A stretch of DNA of 7,066 bases from Victivallales bacterium (GTDB lineage Bacteria > Verrucomicrobiota > Lentisphaeria > Oligosphaerales > Oligosphaeraceae): assembly GCA_017964325.1 (NCBI GenBank), contig JAGCSE010000247.1, positions 1 to 7,066 of the forward strand, read 5' to 3'. The translations under genes were made by a program, and so were the position numbers. The stretch's first letter is position 1; each line of letters begins with the position of its first letter. Below the pieces are notes generated by a model. The model saw only the letters and a list, made by a program, of their open reading frames with translations. It had not been told where the DNA came from and did no database searches. Of this stretch, positions 6,240-7,066 are shown piece by piece.

Positions 6240-7066
6240 ATGGCAGAAAACATCTCACAAGACCTGGCCCCAAAAACAAATGAGCCAGAAAACAACGCAA
6301 CTAAACAGCCCAAAAGCCCGGGTAACAAAAACGCCGACAGACGTATCATCATCCGTACCGTCGGACTCAAGAAATCCTACATGATGAAAGACGTCCTTAC
6401 CCAGGCTCTCCGCGGTGTCGATATCGCCATCTACCAAGGCGAATTCATCTCCGTCATGGGCCCATCCGGTTCAGGTAAGTCAACGTTCTTCAACATGATC
6501 GGTGCTTTGGACTCGCCAACTGTCGGCCGTGTCTTCATCGACGAAGTCGATGTCGCCCAGCTGACCGCTGAAGAGCTCGCATACCTCCGCTGCCATAAAA
6601 TCGGATACATCTTCCAGCAATACAACCTTATTAAATACATGACCGCTCTCGAAAACGTCACAACGCCAATGGCTTTCGGTGGCGTCATGCCGGACGAAGC
6701 CCGAGAAAGAGGCATGGAAATCCTTGACCTCGTAGGACTTAAGGAACGTTGGCATCACCGCCCGATCGAAATGTCCGGCGGTCAGCAGCAGCGTGTCGCC
6801 ATCGCGCGTTCCCTCGCAAACAACCCCTCCTTCCTGCTTTGCGATGAACCGACCGCCAACCTGGATATGCACACTGGACAGGAAATCATTGACATTCTCG
6901 TCAAACTCAATACGGAAAAAGGCGTCACCGTCATCTGCGCCACCCACGACCACCGCATGATGAACATCTGCGACCGACTGATGTGGATACGAGACGGACA
7001 AATCGAACGTATCGCAAACCGCGAAGACGTCCATATCGAACTCGCATCCATCGACGACGACAAGAA
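6240..7066 (+). CDS. ABC transporter ATPase of the MacB/LolD/FtsE type (3' end beyond window)
   Basis: The frame is open for 275 codons and runs off the window, so the stop is not seen; the ABC domain itself is essentially complete. Visible motifs are Walker A GPSGSGKS (74-81), Q-loop FQQ (125-127), signature MSGGQQQR (178-185), Walker B LLCDEP (199-204) with catalytic Glu203, D-loop ANLD (206-209) and H-loop Thr235-His236. All catalytic residues are present, so the ATPase should be active. The sequence around the Walker A and signature motifs is of the LolD/MacB/FtsE subfamily, which works as a dimer on FtsX-type permeases; the gene just upstream encodes such a permease, the obvious partner. 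A polar leader of about 34 residues rich in Asn, Pro, Lys and Glu precedes the first conserved strand; the family usually starts almost at once. Start choice rests on the AGGA at 6228. Confidence 0.93.
   Translation, partial: MAENISQDLAPKTNEPENNATKQPKSPGNKNADRRIIIRTVGLKKSYMMKDVLTQALRGVDIAIYQGEFISVMGPSGSGKSTFFNMIGALDSPTVGRVFIDEVDVAQLTAEELAYLRCHKIGYIFQQYNLIKYMTALENVTTPMAFGGVMPDEARERGMEILDLVGLKERWHHRPIEMSGGQQQRVAIARSLANNPSFLLCDEPTANLDMHTGQEIIDILVKLNTEKGVTVICATHDHRMMNICDRLMWIRDGQIERIANREDVHIELASIDDDK

Overview
The window carries six protein-coding genes, all on the + strand. Its coding DNA is moderately GC-rich with a strong preference for C at the third codon position (ATC, GTC, GCC), and its intergenic gaps are AT-rich. 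The MurJ-type flippase and the MacB-type permease/ATPase pair point to a bacterium, probably diderm. The unusual gene set (a soluble protein with no recognised family, a long-form PqqD protein, an FtsX permease and an ABC ATPase) reminds me of the Planctomycetes-Verrucomicrobia-Lentisphaerae group. That placement is a low-confidence inference from gene content and style, not a database result.

Layout. Positions 1-81 are a perfect tandem array of nine 9-bp half-units (4.5 copies of an 18-bp unit), cut by the window edge. It is in frame with, and has no stop before, the next gene, a GT4-type glycosyltransferase (106-1266). After a 79-bp gap comes a MurJ/MviN-like polytopic flippase (1346-3217) that is about 110 residues longer than the usual family member. 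An AT-rich gap of about 200 bp (3218-3418) separates this pair from the rest. It contains a long imperfect RNA-type hairpin (3337-3382) followed by TTTT, together with promoter-like elements.

The second block looks like one operon: a 291-aa soluble protein of unknown function (3419-4294), a PqqD-family protein (4291-4686), a MacB/FtsX-like permease (4683-6185) and its probable ATPase (6240 to beyond the window end). The first three are joined by two ATGA stop/start overlaps, which implies translational coupling. The ATPase follows after 54 bp with its own Shine-Dalgarno sequence.

The first block fits envelope glycan work: a sugar transferase beside a flippase for a lipid-linked precursor. 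In the second block, a PqqD-type (RRE-like, peptide-binding) protein is tightly coupled to a mechanotransmission-type ABC transporter. No PQQ or RiPP enzyme is visible here. A working hypothesis is that the soluble protein and PqqD protein present or regulate a substrate for the MacB-like complex. This is the most promising candidate for an undescribed system in the window. Its test lies mainly downstream of position 7066, where an HlyD/MacA-type adaptor, a precursor peptide or a maturase might follow.
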